Assembly: GCA_021613535.1 (NCBI GenBank)
Contig: CP075492.1
Span: 5,456,001 to 5,520,000, forward strand
Direction of reading: 5' to 3'
Length of the DNA stretch: 64,000 nucleotides
Origin: Adineta vaga
Taxonomy: Eukaryota; Rotifera
The translations under genes were made by a program, and so were the position numbers. Shown here piece by piece: positions 44,218 through 58,741 of this stretch. The notes under the pieces are model-generated. The model ran no database searches. It was not told the DNA's origin and saw nothing but the letters and a program-made list of their open reading frames with translations. Positions within the stretch are counted from its first letter, which is position 1, and the number at the start of each line of letters is the position of its first letter.

Positions 44218-44791
44218 TTTGTTCAAGAATAAGAGAGAAACAAGGAAATTTATACATGAACATAAAGATGTAATTGATATTTTAAACCGATGGATTCGGT
44301 ATGCAATTGATTGATTGAATAAGAGAAGATTAGAATCTACACAAAGAAGAATTAAATTACAGTTTGTTGATAAACATTGAACATACGTAATCATATTTGA
44401 ATACTGAGAAAAGAAAAACGATGAATTAATTATAAACTGATGACATAGCATATGAATAATATTTCGTTCTCCAAGAGATTTATACCTTTCAGCTAATTAT
44501 CATTTATCTTAAGAAAAGAAATCAAAACAGAAGATGAGTGTGACATTATGTGATCATTCATTGTCTCCAATAGGTTAAAATAACAAAGTGCACTATAGTT
44601 CATAGATCGAAAATGACCTAGATGGATAGAAGTGCACGCATTCAGCGCATGATCATATTATATGGACATATAAAAAGTTAACTACATATATATATGTATT
44701 AGTTCTGTGTTGTGGTCGACTGGTCACGTTGAAATTAATTCTTATTCTTTTTTGACTTCTTCCTTCACCACTGCAAAACAAAAGTAGAACA
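44218..44791. other. Intergenic region between divergent genes
   Basis: About 570 bp upstream of both the Cys-rich protein and the first Amt gene. No other feature is seen. Confidence 0.5.
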
Positions 44792-46489
44792 ATGGCAAAT
44801 ACCACCATTTTAACTATCGCAAATTCGATTCGTCACGATACTGGTGATAATGCCTGGATGATGACATCGACAGCATTAGTTCTATTGATGACACCAGCAT
44901 TAGCTTTTTTCTACGGCGGTCTTGTTGATCGAAAGAATATTTTAAATCAATTATTTCTCTCATTTATTTGTATGGGTATTGTATTTGTACAATGGGTATT
45001 ATTTGGTTTTTCATTCGCTTTTGGTCCACCTGTTAGTCCTGGTTTTGGTTCATTTGGTTGGTCCGTATTACGATTTTCTGAAGCTGATAATGCTATTTAT
45101 AGTCCAACATATCCACTATTAACATTTGCTATTTATCAAGGTACATTTGCTATTATTACACCAGCATTAATTTCAGGTGCAATCGTTGGTCGAATGAAAC
45201 TTATTCCGTATATGATATTTATTTTTCTTTGGTCAACACTGTGTTACGATCCAATGGCACATTGGGTATGGGGTAGCAATGGATGGTTGAAACATTTAGG
45301 TACACTTGATTTTGCTGGTGGTACTGTTGTACACATTCTTTCGGGTGTTTCTGGCCTTGTTGCTGCAGTAATACTCGGTAAAAGATCTGATTATGATCCA
45401 TTAAGTACAACAGCGCATAATCTTCCATTCACCATTTTGGGCACTGGTCTTCTCTGGATAGGATGGTGTGGCTTTAATGCTGGTTCTGCTAATTCAGCTA
45501 GGTATGCGTGATACAATACAAACTCAATATATTAAATTGGTCGATTCTATTTTATTCTAGTGGTTTAGCTTCTCTTGCATTAGTTAATACGAATGCAGCT
45601 GCAGCTGCTGGTCTTCTTACATGGGTAGTCATTGATGCTATTCGTGGTCATGTATCAATATCAGGTGCTTGTGTTGGTCCTATTGTTGGTCTTGTTGCTG
45701 TAACACCAGCATGTGGTTTTATTCAACCAGGATGGGCATTATTTTTTGGTATATTTGCAACTTGTATCATTTATGGTCTTCTTCTTATCAAAAAATACAT
45801 ACACTTAGATGATACATTAGATGTAGCTATTGTTCATGGTGGAGGTACGAAGAAAACCGATTTTATTTTCTATCTGAATGAAATCTTCTATTTATTTATT
45901 TGTTTAGGTGGCATCTTGGGTGCATTCATGACAGGATTATTTTCCCAACAAGTAATGAATCCATCAGGTGGTTTTGATGGTGCTTTTTATGGTCGACCTA
46001 TTCAATTATGGTATCAAATTGTTGGTATACTTACTGCAATCGGTAAGTCAATAATTTTTTTTCTAGTGAAAACCTCACCATTGTATTGTTATTTAGCCTT
46101 CGCTGCTGTATGTACGGCTGGAATTCTCTATCCATTGGACTGGCTCATTGGTATTCGTTTAGCAAAAGAAGATGAACTTGAAGGACTTGATCTAGCCGGT
46201 ATGTTTAAATTTACTCATTATTAAATGACGAAAAGAATAATATTTTTTCTTTTTCTTCTTAGCTCATGGTGAAGGGTGGGAAGTTGTTGCATCACGTGCT
46301 GTGAGTGATTTAGTAAAGAAAGTATTAGTCAATCAGCATACAACACGAGATGAAATTCAAGAAAACGGTACTTTCGAATTACATTACACTCCTTCTGATC
46401 CAAGCAGACAATCATTTAAAGTGAATATTCCTAAACCACAGACGACATCAGATGATCTAGTTACTTCTTCAACAATCAACAATCCGTAA
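44792..46489 (+). CDS. Ammonium transporter (Amt/Mep family), copy 1
   Basis: Five exons (44792-45501, 45561-45844, 45908-46042, 46097-46198, 46263-46489) give 485 residues. The protein has the Amt layout of about 11 membrane helices: NAWMMTSTALVLLMTPALAF FYGG, then FAIITPALISGAIVGRM, the first pore His in DFAGGTVVHILSGVSGLVAA, and the second in VAIVHGGGGILGAFMTGLF. It lacks the N-glycosylated loop of Rh proteins, so it belongs to the Amt rather than Rh branch. The cytosolic tail HGEGWEVVASRAVSDLV resembles the tail of Amt proteins that couples subunits of the trimer. It imports or exports ammonium across the plasma membrane. Copy 2 follows 363 bp downstream. Confidence 0.95.
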
Positions 46490-46852
46490 GCATTGATAAA
46501 CAATTTAATATTCAATCTTTTCTATTTCTGTTATCTTATTAAATGACTAGAATTAATAAAATTATACATATCTTATTGAAAAATAATATATAGAAATAAA
46601 AATGAAACTTTTCTCGTGTTCACGTTATCATTATACACGATAAATGAATCTTTGATAAAGGTCATACACATATAGATGCATAATATGTACACGCGTTGAG
46701 CGACTGATAATTTCTGTGAGTTTAGATGAACTCTGAACAGAACAAAAGAATAAGAGAGTAAGAATATATTTTACCTTTTTATCATCTATTTAATCACTAT
46801 CATTCAAAGTCAGTCACTTCATTTTTCGATTTGAAAGAGAATAGATATACAA
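46490..46852. other. Spacer between the tandem Amt genes
   Basis: About 360 bp with no gene. It must carry the 3' end of copy 1 and the promoter or trans-splice site of copy 2. Confidence 0.5.
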
Positions 46853-48483
46853 ATGAATTTAACGAAGACTACTACCCATGATACTGGTGATAATGCCTGG
46901 ATGATGACATCGACAGCATTAGTTCTATTGATGACACCAGCATTAGCTTTTTTCTATGGTGGTCTTGTTGATCGAAAGAATATTTTAAATCAATTATTTC
47001 TCTCATTTATTTGTATGGGAATCGTAATTGTTCAATGGGTATTATTTGGTTTTTCGTTTGCGTTTGGTCCTGGAATAAAGATTGGACTTGGATCATTCGA
47101 ATGGTTTGCATTACAATTTGGTGAATCAGATAATGTAGTCTACAGTCCAACATATCCACTATTAACATTTGCAATGTATCAAGCGACATTTGCCATCATT
47201 ACACCAGCTCTGATCTCAGGTGCAATTGTTGGTCGTATGAAACTCATTCCCTATATGTTATTTATTTTTATTTGGTCAACTATTTGTTACGATCCAATGG
47301 CTCGTTGGGTATGGAGTAGTAATGGATGGTTGAAACATTTAGGTACACTTGATTTTGCTGGTGGTACTGTTGTACATGTCCTATCAGGTGTTTCTGGTCT
47401 GGTTGCATCCATTATTCTTGGTAAACGTGCTGATTTCGATCCACGAAGTACTGCTGCTCATAATCTTCCGTTCACAATTTTGGGCACGGGACTTCTCTGG
47501 GTCGGATGGTCTGGTTTCAATGCTGGTTCAGCTAATTCAGCCGAGTATGTTTGTAGTTCGAGATGAAAATCTCTAATAATTATTTGTCCACTTCTTTTAG
47601 TGGTCTAGCTGCTTTAGCATTACTCAATACAAATGCAGCTGCAGCTGCTGGTCTTCTTACATGGGTAGTCATTGATGCTATTCGTGGTCATGTATCAATA
47701 TCAGGTGCTTGTGTTGGTCCTATTGTTGGTCTTGTTGCAGTAACACCAGCATGTGGTTTTATTCAACCAGGATGGGCACTACTATTTGGCGTGACTGCTA
47801 CATGTATTATTTATTCTCTTCTATTATTGAAGCATTACATGCGTTTTGATGACACGTTAGATGTAGCTGTTGTGCACGGTGGAGGTATGATCATTAAATA
47901 ATTGCTGTATATATATATATAGAGTTCGTTTTGTTTTGCTTAGGTGGTATTTTGGGTGCATTTATGACAGGATTATTTTCTCAACAGAAAGTTAATCCAT
48001 CGAATGCTTTTGATGGCGCATTTTATGGTCGACCTATTCAATTATGGTATCAAATTGTTGGTATACTTACTGCAATTGGTAAGAACATCAGTCTTCAATT
48101 CACAAAGTTAATGATAACAAATCTATCTTTAGTTTTTGCTGCTGTATGCACTGCTGGAATTCTTTATCCATTGGATTGGATCATTGGTATTCGTCTAGCA
48201 AAAGAAGATGAACTTGAAGGACTTGACTTAACAGGTGGGTGAAGGTTTTACTTCCAAAAAGAATCTATTGCTTTTGTTCGATTTAGCACATGGTGAATGT
48301 TGGGAAGTGGCAGCATCACGTGCTGTTGGTGATTTAGTCAAGCAGATTCTCGACGAACAAGATGTAAACAAAGAAAAGTTGGAAGATAATGGTTCTTTTG
48401 AACTCCATTATACGCCATCGGATGTGAATCGTAAATCATATACAGTTCCTGTAACAACACGACAAACAACGATTGAATGCTAA
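46853..48483 (+). CDS. Ammonium transporter (Amt/Mep family), copy 2
   Basis: Five exons (46853-47544, 47601-47884, 47944-48078, 48133-48234, 48287-48483) give 469 residues. Intron positions and phases are identical to copy 1, and exons 2, 3 and 4 have identical lengths. The pore histidines are in VVHVLSGVSG and VHGGGGILGAF. Differences concentrate in the extracellular loop after helix 2 and in the C-terminal tail. The two genes arose by tandem duplication. Some blocks are base-for-base identical while others differ at many silent sites, which suggests gene conversion. Confidence 0.95.
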
Positions 48484-50370
48484 ACTGAAGATCGACTTTG
48501 GAAATAATAAATCATGTGTTAGACTTTCTCTTTATTCGATTTAGTTTTATATGTCATTGTTGTTTGTTCTTCTGATTGCATTATATAAGAAAAAAAAATT
48601 AGAATTGATGATTTCAATTCGAGATAAAAGTTTTTTTTATGACTATGTAGTTCTAAACATTTATAAATTGTAGAAATTTTTATATACAATATCTGTTGAG
48701 ATACGATACCATTTTTGAAAACGAATGTGTCATTGCAATGGATGCAGTTCAGTATAATTTTAAATAATATGCGAGATATAGTCGCTCATAACTATAGTTC
48801 GCCTACTGTTTTTCGTCATTCCGTAGATTCGGCAGAAACTATTCCAAACATGTTCAACAAGAGTTAGTTCATTTATAAGTTTTCAATTCTAGACATATTA
48901 TTATATAAAGCAAGAACTAATGTTGACTAGAAGTTTTTCATTGTCTACGTTAAAGTGTCTCGTGTATGATGATGTTAGGCAGTATAGATAATCCTATCTT
49001 GTACTGTAGATATTAAAGAATCCGACATTTAATTTACAATTAAATGTAATACTTTCTTAAACATGTGTTTTGTAGTACTTGTCGTTTCCACTAATTTGTT
49101 ATTCATACAACGAAGAGAATAACTTGACATAATTAATAACATTATGTAATCAATATTTTATTTTGATCATCTGATAATCACACAAAAGAAACGCTTTTCG
49201 AAATCTCTAACATAGTATATATCAATATCTATGCGTACTATAAATAGTTTTACGAAGTACTAATTCGACGGAAAGATAGAGTAACTATGAACTTACAAGG
49301 CTGACAGTGACAACTATCAAAACATCAGTATATTATTTAATAACTTTTTTTATTATTAGCATGTCGGCAAAATATGATAGCCAATTAAAACCTTTTTCTT
49401 TGTTTCATTGTTCATCACATAATATAAATAGTCTTTTTCATTTTACTCCATGTCTTCAACAGAAGTAACTAACATATTAAAAGAAAAAGATGAGGTGAAG
49501 CAATGACCTATAACTATAAATGAAAATTGATCATTATAATGCATGTAATATACTTTTTTGTAGAATGTACCACCACCCAAATCAATTGAAGACAAGTTCA
49601 TCAAATTACAAAATCAAATCGATGAATCCGATAGGATCCTATCGGATTCCTGGTGACGGATCTATATTGGATTCCGTCAGTAAAATTTCCTTCGGAAGCT
49701 GCAAATTTTATGAGCAGTCTTAGGGCCACCTGTCAGATCCGTTTTTCGGAAACTATAGGATCCGCAACCGACAGAACCCGAAATGATTCCATCACCGAAA
49801 ATCCGATAGAATATTGTCGGATTGGTCGATCTGGGAGAGAAAAACGAATACTTTAAGAAACAAATCGAAAATCACGACAAGAACATACTGAAATTAAATT
49901 TATCAAAATCGCCAAAACAAAAGATGGAAAACGACGAAAATCAACCAAATTAACTATAAGAAATATTTACAATTAGATATATTATTTTTTTTGTACTTAT
50001 GATAATTAATTGCTCAATGTGTTTTTTTCTTATGTAGAATAAATATGTGTTCTATTCTCTTGTCCACTACGACATACGACATTGATTTTGATTGCGTGTA
50101 TGTAAGATAGAAAAAGATGATGACAAAATGATACATGGTCATTCGTATCCACCTTTTTCTTCGAGGTCTATATGCATCAGGTAATTCTGATCGATTTCTA
50201 TTTCATACTATGCGTGTCCATTCATTATACATCTTGACAAAATCAAATGATAATCTCCACATATAAATATCTCTAATCGATTCAATAATGTTTATATGTG
50301 TAACATATGCTGAACAAAGATTTGCAATAACATATTGCAAAAACGTTTTTTTTTTATTTTTTTCATTTTG
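48484..50370. other. Long intergenic region
   Basis: About 1.9 kb between the Amt and URB1 genes, which converge on it. No gene is supportable. A GC-richer, palindrome-rich patch lies at 49615-49850 and is listed separately. Confidence 0.5.
49615..49850. repeat. Palindrome-rich patch, possible non-autonomous element
   Basis: It contains a perfect 24-bp palindrome at 49625-49648 (half-site AATCCGATAGGA). Related half-sites recur: GGATCCG near 49758-49766, and an imperfect inverted pair, AATCCGATA at about 49800 with GTCGGATT at about 49817. The local GC is higher than in the flanks. An ATG-started frame crosses it, but its composition reflects the repeats and not protein coding. Confidence 0.55.
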
Positions 50371-53300
50371 TTAACAAAAACAAGATAACAACGAAGTTTT
50401 CTTTACTATTGTTGAATGTTCAACAATATGTTTTATCTGTTGAATATCAAGTGAACGTTTCGATGATTTGAAGTACTCTTGATATTTCATTAATGTTGAC
50501 ATCACTGCATCAGCAATTGTTGATGAAATCAACCTATAATGACAGATCAATAGATTCCGTTTAGATGTATGAGAATTCTTACGATTCAGTTTTTAATCGT
50601 CGTATGAATAACATGAGAACACAATCAAATTCTAATAATTGAACTTGATTATCAATGGTTACTAATCGTGTACCAATATTTTGAATAATTAATGCTAATA
50701 CCTTTAAACTTTCACTAGAACTAAATACAACAAACGATTTTCACAAAGAAAATTTATTATTTAATATTCTTACCAAGTATTAATTAAACTTTGTAACCAT
50801 AGTAGAAATCCATAATCAAATAAAAGTGCCATGAGCATATCCTGAACTTTACTTGTTGCATGAAAGACATTGAGAATTTCCAACTAAATGAAGAAAAAAA
50901 CGATCATCGAAATCTCGTATCAACACGAAATATGAGAAACATACTTTCGTAGTATCATCACATAATGAACAATTATAGAAAGTCATTAATGTTTTAAATA
51001 CATATGCATTAGTACATAATGTATAATCAATTGAATCTTTGATACCATGTTTCAATAAATTCAAGATCCATCCACGTTCATATTTGTACTAGAAAAGATG
51101 TGAATATCAAATCTTGAGAAAATAAAGAATTAGTATACAAACATCAATGGATGCACTATGAAAAAGTTCGCCAAATAATGGAATATGAACAAGATCGATA
51201 TAGGGTTGTTTAAGAAGAAATCGTGTTATTGTTCGATACATTTTCGATTCTAAACAGTGAAAACATACCATTCTTAACTTGTACAAGAGAATGATATTTA
51301 CCCGGATGAGTAAACAAATCGACTAATTTCGATAGAAATAATGCAACAATGGGTGCTAATTTCAAATTCGATTTTTTAATACTTTGTTTTAATAATGTGA
51401 GCATGGTTAAAATTTGTTCTTTACAATAGAATCGTTCTGTAACTAAATGTTGTTCGAAACGTGCAAGACAATTGTAAACTACAGCTCGTAATAAACCACA
51501 ACGTGAACTCAATGCCATGAAGCAATAAGCTAGACAATGTTTTTCAACAAATTGTTGACATTTAACAACATTTTCTATGATTAAGCAATTACTTAGAACA
51601 TTTTATTAAACAATGAAAATTCGATCTTACCTGAACCAAGTGAATGATAGAAAACTGGTATTAAATAAGCTGGATCATAGATTTGATCACCTTCTGCATA
51701 AATACTCGGCTCAATCGTCTAAAGAAATTTCAATTATTGTTCTTACTTATCGAAAAACATACATTCCAAACTAACCCTCAATCTTCTTGTGACAGGATAG
51801 AATAAAATTGATTTCATCAGCATTCTCTCATCCAATAAACTCATTACTTGTTCTAATTTTGATGCTTGTAATAGAACACTTTTTGCATCAGTTGTTGAAC
51901 TATATAATTTCAATGCTGCTTCACCCCAAACAAATGCTGATTTCATTGAATAACCGTGTTTTTCATATGTATACATACAAGCTAATGTATGTTGATCATT
52001 TTTTGATAGAGTTGGATTATAAATCGATAATAACATCGGAAAATGTTTTGAACAATCAATACTAACAGAAGATTGATTAGCATCATAATGTGAAACAAAT
52101 AATGACAAGATATCGACAAGTAGTGAACGATTTGAAGATGAAAGTTGTTCAAGAAAATTCTTATGTTTGAGAAAATTACCAAAGAGTTTTGCTAAATGTT
52201 TCTGATCGATGGATTCTTGTGCAACAAAAAATTGAATTAACGTTTTTAAAAGACTAATAGCATTGGTAGTAAATGTTGCAAAATATTTGAGAATACGACG
52301 AATTAAATCATATAGATCAATTTGACTTTTAGTTTGAGTAAAAAGACGAATTGTACATTGTTCAAATGACACCAACCATTCATCAATATTCCTATGAGAA
52401 TAAAATAAGAAAACTCTTCGTCAATCTCGAAAATATAATCCTTACTGATGAATATCCTTGGTTGTTTCGAAAAAGGATACAGTGGTTTTGGCGATTGATT
52501 TGTAGATTATCTCTGCTGCAGGTAAAGAATCGGGAAATAATTTTAACATCAGTAATAATTGATTGGTTTGTTTGATTGGTAATTGTTCAACTGAATTATT
52601 ATTTTCTAGTAATTTCATAATCTTTTCATGTTCATTTGGATTTTGTTGACAAAAGATTCTTAATAAATCAAAAACAATCGATTCCGATGAATAATTATCA
52701 ATTAGCTTTTGTAAATAATCAATGAATAATTCGTTTTCAATTCGTTCTTCAAGATTCAAAAGGTCATGAAAGACATAAGCAAGAAGAAGTAATGAATGAT
52801 TAGATTTATTGATCAAACGATTGATTGCATCAGGATGATCATTCGATCGAAGTGCAGTGATCGTTCTAAAGACAACTTGATTTGTCAAAAAAAAAAAGAA
52901 AATTCGAATAAATCTTTCGTCTTACCGAACAATTAACTTGGCAACAAGAATTCGAGTTGATACTTGTGTATATTCTTTTCCTGTTAGTTTAAAAATTAAT
53001 TTTTGTTTTAATCGTAAAATATTCTTCCAATTTTTATTGGAAATTTTCTTCATTCGTTCAATTAATTCCATAATACATTCGATTCCTTCTTCGAGATTAT
53101 CGTCAAAGACTTGTAAACCATCGATGATTGCATCGAGAAATTTGTCATCAATTACATTTTGATTTGTTTGAATTTCTCGAATGATGATTTTCAGAATAGG
53201 AAGATTATCAGTGACAGTTTGAGAAATAATATTCAGAAATTCTGTTCGATATTCTAAAGATAAATAGTTCGAAGTAAAATAAATCAAATGATAATTATTC

Positions 53301-56300
53301 GGTTGATATTCTAAACATTTTAATAGAATTTTCGAATGTTGAAGTGATTTTCTTGTTTGATGAGTCATATTAAGTCCATTGATAAGTTGACAAAGAAATG
53401 ATACAATTGAACTTGTGTCGTCCGATGATTGAATGTGTTCAATAGCCATATCGAATAAAACTTCAAATGGACGACGAGGATCATTGAGAAGAAGAGCAAT
53501 ATTTAAACATTGAATCATTTCAGAGATCAATTTCGAAGTATCATTTTTCTATATATAAATTTATAGTAGTTCATATTTGTTGTCTCGCATCATTTACCTT
53601 TAATGAGAAGATTTTAAAAATGTTTAATTTGATTGCTAAATTGATTTGTAGATTATCCGGACCTTTTTCTAAATCGATATTGGAAAGAATGAATTTTTCA
53701 ATTTGACTTATTTCATTAATTATTATCTAAATTACAAAAAAAAACGAATAATCTTTTTTTAATTATATATTTAACATACAGTCGTTTGTTTATCCGATGT
53801 TGATAGAGTATCGAATAATTGTGAGATCTTCATATTTTTTTTATTTTTTAAATAAACTTTTCGTAAATGTTGATGAATTTTATCCGATGGACGATTGTTT
53901 TGTCCGATATAAATTTGAAATATCACATGACAAAGATACTCATCGATTTCATTCGGAATTTCTAAAAACTTGTTTTTTATTTATAAAAAAAATATTTCTA
54001 TGGAAAACGAACCTTCTTTTGCATGTTGAATTGCATCAAGTGCTGAATAGATCATCAAACTATATCTAAAAGAATGGAAAGATGAAAGAATTTTTTGTTA
54101 TCTTCTTCATACCCGCTATCTTTAATGGTTTTTTCAAGTAATGGATATGGATTTAATATGATTCTTTCGATTGTATTGGAAAGAAATTGTTCAATCTTTT
54201 CATGACTTCCTAATTTTAACCATGTATAAAACCAAATAATTAATTCATGATAATGTTGATTGATCATTGAAGAAAGTTTAATCACAATCTAGAAACGAAT
54301 TAGTTTAGAAATTCGAAAGCGAAAGGAAATATTTACTGAAGCTAAATGTTCAGACATGTTATTGAAATTTTGAAATTGTTTGCCAAGTTTTAATAATATT
54401 CGAAATGGTGTACATTCAAGTTCTTTATTCTATACAAAGAAATAACAACTTAATGGAAATTTTAGCAATCAAATTGATTACGTACATGTCGTGCCCATGT
54501 TGCATCATCGGTAGATTCTCGATAGCTCAAAATATTTTGAATACATTGAAAATAATTTTCAATGAAACTTTCCGTCATTTCATTTTTAACTAAAAGTTCT
54601 TTGAAAAATGATAATAAATTCATAATTGAATTCATCAGAAGTATATCAAGATTGATATTCATTGCTGACATAGACATAAAACATGATGAAGAATATAATT
54701 TCAAGAGATTTATATATTGACTAATCGAATGAATAATATCCGAGGTTGAATCAACAGTTTTAAGAAGATTTAATGATTCACAAAAATGATCAGGTTTTGG
54801 AATATATCGTAATATAGCTTGTTGGTAAGCTTCGAGTGTACTGATTTTATCACAAGCTAATGGAATAACGGTAATCAGATTTAAAGCTTCTTTGACTTTT
54901 TCCAAAACCAGAGAAAGAAATTTCATCGACACTAATTGAACTGTTGCATCCGAATTTTTCAAAATAACTTGGTCGAATTTAGTCATTATATCCATTGGTA
55001 ATGTTAAATTTATTAAGATATCCGTTAATTTAATCGAATCTGTTGCTGTTTGAAGAATGTCAAGCCAGGTATTCAAAGGTTTTTGTTGTTGAAGAACTTC
55101 ACAAAGGAATTCCAATGTTCCCGAAAGATTCTTGGAACGAATACTTATGTATTCATGCGCTACTAATTTAAAAAATCTATACAGGAGACAAGATTGTTTT
55201 TACGAATGTGTAAAGAAGAAATAGAATTATATTTACGGTTGAAGAAGATCAGGACATGTTGTTAAACAAGTAACAATTAAATTCGCTGCATATTCATCAG
55301 TAAGACAATGATTGGCAAGAATTATTATTACTTTAAGAATGATTGGATTCGAATTTCTGAAAGAGATAACGAATTTCAGTACGTTCTATATCTATCTCGA
55401 AGAAATTCTTACTTTGTTGTTGTTCCAAAACTTGTATCGAAGAAATTAATACCATAATTTTTCGAATTCAAGATAATCATCATAAATGTATGAATTATTC
55501 GACGAATTTCATCACGATCAGTACTATCTTCAACTTCCATCTAAATGAAATCGATTTACAATCTTATCATCATTTAACTTTCTTTCGAAATTACTTCTTC
55601 TCCTTCTTCTTCTTCTAAATCTAATGATTTTTCCACTTGATTTTTCTGCTTTTTTGTTTTAACAAAATCCTTTTGTCTTTGTTGACCAGTCCAATTATAC
55701 AATCGAATCAATGATTTCAAATTTCGATCATCAAATAAATGAATCTTATCAGTTTTTGTTACTCCAGGAATCATAATTATCTAAATTTAAATATCAATAT
55801 CAAGACTTGTTTTTCTCATTAAAGAAAATCTTATTTTACATTAGTACGAATTTCATCAAGAATAAATTGCACTGTAGTTCGAGAATCATGGACTAATCCA
55901 TAGAAAATTTCATGAAAGATATCTAGACAAAAATCAAATGAAAACTTTATTATTCGTATAAATAGATGAATACCTTGTTCTTTGATTAAATTCCGAATAG
56001 TATCAATATGTTGATAAACTAAAGGTGATAAAAAGAATTTGATCACCCAATATCGAACATCTTCTTGATCGCGAATATCTCGTCGTTTGAATAATGGTTT
56101 CCAACATGGTCGTTTGAAATCAATTAATGAAAAAATGGATCGAGCATGAAATTCATTTTGTTGAACCATGGATAGTAAAAATCGTAAGGTGATTTTTAAA
56201 TGACCTCAAATAACATATTCATACAAACAAGAACAGACAAGAAATAAATATATACTTGCTGTACTATGATTCGATAACATGAAATAGATGGTATGAACCG

Positions 56301-56839
56301 AAGTTGGTATTGATATGAACCTTTTAAAAACAGTTTCAGATAAATTGGAATGATTTTTCGAAGAAAAATATTCCATTAGTGTTGTTAAAAATCGATATAA
56401 TGTGATGTTCTAAATTAGAATTGAATGTTATTAGAAATATTCAACCTATCTTCTTCATCAAAATAGACAGGAGAAGAAATTTTGTAGAATGAAGATTAGT
56501 ATTTCTTTCTTACCTCACTTGATTTACGTTTTTCTTCTGAAATAAGTGTTACAATGTCGTCTAAATTTGATTTTAATGTTTGAAGAAGATTCTCCATCAA
56601 TTCGTCGAGCTTTTCTTGTGATGATAATTGACGTACATGTTCATTAAATTCACTTAAAGCTTAAAATTTTAAACATATTTACTGTATTCGTTATAAGTAA
56701 ATAAATCGTACTCACCTAGAAAACTACTTTCAGGATCTTTTAAGTTTTTATGAAATGTTTCAATAGGAAATTTTTCGTCCACTTTCGTTTTCTTCTCAGA
56801 ATCAACACCATTCTCTTCGATTTTACGTTTAATACCCAT
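50371..56839 (-). CDS. URB1: Nucleolar pre-ribosomal-associated protein 1 (URB1/Npa1-like)
   Basis: A large minus-strand gene with many exons split by short GT-AG introns. The start is MGIKRKIEENGVDSEKK at 56839 and the C-terminal exon ends at 50371. Near the N-terminus, VRYWVIKFFLSPLVYQ with IIKFSFDF, then PGVTKTDKIHLFDD and LKSLIRLYNWTG, match the order and spacing seen in URB1 (a VR-x-x-x-x-QFVLSFL segment, then SVTKTQKVRFF and a LYRWNG segment). An acidic EEEEGEE stretch follows. The rest is alpha-helical repeat-like sequence of low conservation. URB1 acts in early 60S assembly in the nucleolus. I did not resolve every exon border. A TTTATTTCTAG acceptor-like string directly precedes the ATG. 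Confidence 0.75.
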
Positions 56840-57614
56840 CTAGAAATAAATAGATCTCTTTAAATTATTGTTTCAAAATCGAAACGATCGATTAGTAGTA
56901 GTAGATTAGTTAGAATAGGAATGGATATCTATTGTTCTATTGGATCTATTTCTGAGCGAATAGAAAACGAGACGAAATCAAATGCATTAATAACTCGTAC
57001 AGAAGAACGAAATGATTTTAATATACATGTGAGACAATATAGAATTAATATTGTTGTCTCCTTGGCAGAATGCCTGTAGTCAAATGTCTTTTGATCAGTA
57101 TATATCAAATAACAAAGAAGTTCTATTCTATTGCGCATCAATTATGTAAATCTATATGTCGACAGATTTTCCTTAATGATTAGTGAAAGCTTTCAACAAT
57201 TCATTGAGATATATTCCTAATGAATTGAGAATTATATATGCGTACTATATGTATATTATCATTTTAATCAAAAGAAAAAATTTATCAAAATTCTTATTTA
57301 TTGTGTTTTTTTCTCGTGAGGATTAAAATAAAAAATAAAAACTAATTGAATGACTTTTCCACACATGTATTCATGCATATAGTTTTAAAAGGGTTAGTTA
57401 GAGAAGAGCAAAAAAAATAAGGTGAATTAATGAGGACATATGTATTGTTGCATATTATCATTGAGCTAACAAAACATAATGATTTTATAGAAAGTGTGTG
57501 TATGTATGATATGTAATATTCTAAACGTATATGCGAATATGATTCGGTATCTATTGTGTATATTGATGGGTAAGTGACATGAAGGATAGTATAAGTGATT
57601 TAATACAAGAAGAA
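56840..57614. other. Intergenic region
   Basis: About 770 bp between the URB1 start and the 3' end of the Q-rich gene, both on the minus strand. No gene or RNA is seen. Confidence 0.5.
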
Positions 57615-58710
57615 TTAAAATGATGAAACAGCAAGTTCACTTTCGTTTGAAGGAGGAGGTGCTGCTGTCTCAGATCCAGATACTTGTTGATCAACATTTT
57701 CATCTTGTTGGGGTTGACTTTGTTCTGATGCTTGTGGTTCAATCGGTGATTGTTGTTGTTGTGGGACAGAATCAGATTGCTTTTGAAGGACTTGGGGTGC
57801 AGGTTGCATTTGTAGAGGAGCTTGCGGCGACTGTTGTTGTTGTTGTTGTTGTTGTTTTGGTCGAGGAATATCTTCACCAAGGATTGAACGTGAAATATTA
57901 TATGCTGGTTGAGGTGGTAAATCATCTTGTAATGCTTCTTTTGTACGATTCATGTATTGATTACGTAATGATAATAAATTACTTCCACCATCGTTACTTG
58001 TCTGTCGTTGTACCTGTTTTTGTGGTTGTGGTTGTGGTTGACGATTCATCATTTGTGGTCGATTAAAATCATCGGATAATGATCCGGTTTTAAATCGATC
58101 ACGTATGGATCCAAGATCGGCATGAGCCATTTGAATATGTGGTGGAGCGATGGCTTGTTGAATATTATTCAATGGATTACCCATTAATTGTTGCATTTGT
58201 AAAAATTCCACACTATTCACAGGTGGTTCATGAGTTTTAGGTAATGCTGAATAAGTCATTGAATGTGAAGTAAACGAACGAGTTGTTGTTGTTTGATTTG
58301 AACTAGGATGTGATGCATAACTCGAATTTGAATAATGTCGGGATGATGTTGATCGCGATCTTGGTTGACGTGATTGAGGAGTAGTCGGTGTAGCAAATTT
58401 GTTCATGAGATTCTAAACGAAATAAATTTTTAGAAAAAAAGAAAATCAGATATGATAATTCACATGAAAACATACCTTAATTCCCACTGGACGTGATGAT
58501 TCATCGTCATATTGTTGACTTCGTTGAACGGCCGTTTGACGTTGAGCTGAATAATATTCTAAATTCAAAATATGACCAAGAAGATCGTTGGTGAGTAAAT
58601 TCAATGAAAAACAAAATATACCTTGTTCGTCTTGTCGTTGTCGTTCAACTTCCGGTCGACTACGTCCCTGTTGAGATTGTTGTCCTCCACTTAAATTAGC
58701 TGCCGTGCGA

Positions 58711-58741
<31 letters not shown>

